Positions 10,610 to 11,310 of a stretch of 11,310 nucleotides of DNA are shown piece by piece. The translations under genes and the position numbers were made by a program. The DNA lies in the NCBI RefSeq assembly GCF_034931365.1, contig NZ_JAYGII010000056.1, forward strand, positions 1 through 11,310. The letters run 5' to 3'. Below the pieces are notes generated by a model. It did not search any database and was not told where the DNA came from. It worked only from the letters and a program-made list of their open reading frames with translations. Position 1 is the stretch's first letter. Every line of letters starts with the position of its first letter. This DNA comes from Natronospira elongata. Lineage in GTDB: Bacteria; Pseudomonadota; Gammaproteobacteria; Natronospirales; Natronospiraceae.

Positions 10610-11310
10610 TCAGTCCATGCCCAGGGTTTCCCTGTGGCGCTGCATCTGGCCCTGGAAGACGGCCAGCGGCGCGCCCTGGGTCTTCGCGGCGAGCAGGGTA
10701 TCGCGCTCCCAGTCTGCATGCTCCGGTTTCTGCTGAATCAGCAGTGCTTCGGCCATGGTGGCAAGGTCATAAAAATGCCATGTGCCGACGTCTCCATTGG
10801 ACTTCTGCCAGTGACTTGATTGGCGTGCGAGGGTTTTTTCCACCTGTGCGGCGATTCTGGTGGCATTGTCTGCATCCCCCATCCACAGGCTGCAGGCGGC
10901 CGAGTTGATGCCGCAATAGGTATCGGTCTGCTCCGAGCGCTTCCAGGCCTCGGCGTAGAGTTCCGCCGCCTTTTTCAATTGACCGGCATCGCCGGATTGC
11001 TGCCAGACCCGCTTGTAGGCCCCGGCCAGTATGCCCTTGGCTTCGTGCTGGTGGCTTCTACCGGAGTACTTTTTGGGGCGCAGCAACTGGATCGCCTTCT
11101 CCGGGTTGCCCTGGCGGCTATGGAGTAATGCTTCCATCTCGATGATTCGCTGGTTATAGAAGGAACGCGCCCTGGCCCGTCGGAGCAGTTCTTCGGCCAT
11201 CCGCCAGGCGCCGAGATCGATGGCCCGCTCGATCAGGGTCGTTGACAGGATCGGTGCCTGGTCGAGTACTTCCTCGATGGATGCGGCGATCGCAAGCAGG
11301 TGCTGGCCAT
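10610..11310 (-). CDS. TPR-like protein with a TRAFs-binding (DUF4071)-type region, partial
   Basis: The C-terminal 232 codons are visible; the frame is open to the window edge at 11308, so the start lies outside. Helical-pair repeats run through it: LIERAIDLGAWRMAEELLRR, then IIEMEALLHSRQGNPEKAIQ, then AKGILAGAYKRVWQQ followed by LKKAAELYAEAWKRS. The segment with GILAGAYKR, TYCGINSAACSLWMGD and FYDLATMAEALLIQ resembles the pattern of the DUF4071 / MAP3K TRAFs-binding domain (GI.GR.YK, Y.GINA, D.AT..E), often found in signalling or conflict proteins next to CHAT, TIR or kinase parts. What lies N-terminal cannot be seen. The protein ends HRETLGMD. No terminator is obvious in the 34 bases between it and the microprotein stop. 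Confidence 0.82.
   Translation of the reverse strand, partial: GQHLLAIAASIEEVLDQAPILSTTLIERAIDLGAWRMAEELLRRARARSFYNQRIIEMEALLHSRQGNPEKAIQLLRPKKYSGRSHQHEAKGILAGAYKRVWQQSGDAGQLKKAAELYAEAWKRSEQTDTYCGINSAACSLWMGDADNATRIAAQVEKTLARQSSHWQKSNGDVGTWHFYDLATMAEALLIQQKPEHADWERDTLLAAKTQGAPLAVFQGQMQRHRETLGMD

Overview
The window looks like chromosomal DNA of a GC-rich Gram-negative bacterium. The coding regions favour G/C at third positions, genes have clear Shine-Dalgarno sites, and two products are exported (a Sec signal peptide and a lipobox lipoprotein). A proteobacterium, perhaps a gammaproteobacterium, is the best guess. This rests on general character and REP-like repeats, and no gene here fixes the genus.

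Positions 1-4363 hold a CRISPR adaptation locus. An unrecognised gene (327-809) is followed by a small Cas2-like gene (928-1212), cas1 (1259-2185) and a canonical cas2 (2188-2544). Cas1 is therefore flanked by two Cas2-fold proteins. A leader with a plausible promoter (2545-2681) precedes an array of 21 identical 37-bp repeats, 21 spacers of 31-36 bp, and a degenerate terminal repeat. No interference (effector) gene lies in the window. Spacer 12 is a near-perfect intrinsic terminator. The far end of the array is broken by a REP-like palindromic element (4200-4338), and a further piece of the repeat follows it (4339-4363).

Positions 4364-6653 hold a type IV toxin-antitoxin / abortive infection module, abiEi-abiEii, with an inverted-repeat operator region upstream. 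A second copy of the REP arm plus CRISPR-repeat fragment lies just past abiEii (6611-6653). The module is thus bracketed by the same composite junction, which suggests it came to lie inside or next to the decayed end of the array. The region reads as a small defence island.

Positions 6654-11310 hold small and mostly unrecognised genes: two short ORFs (6755-6916, 7003-7197), a hidden membrane microprotein on the minus strand (7273-7422), a 159-residue protein (7642-8121), a secreted protein (8474-9220) with a strong terminator, a lipoprotein (9744-10331, minus), and a partial TPR-type protein leaving the window (10610-11310, minus). Two tiny proteins (8232-8327 and 10495-10575) share a similar hydrophobic N-terminus. 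A 10-bp palindrome, GCAAGCTTGC, occurs four times exactly upstream of genes in this part, and diverged copies occur at 7236 and 209. This suggests a shared regulatory or mobile element.
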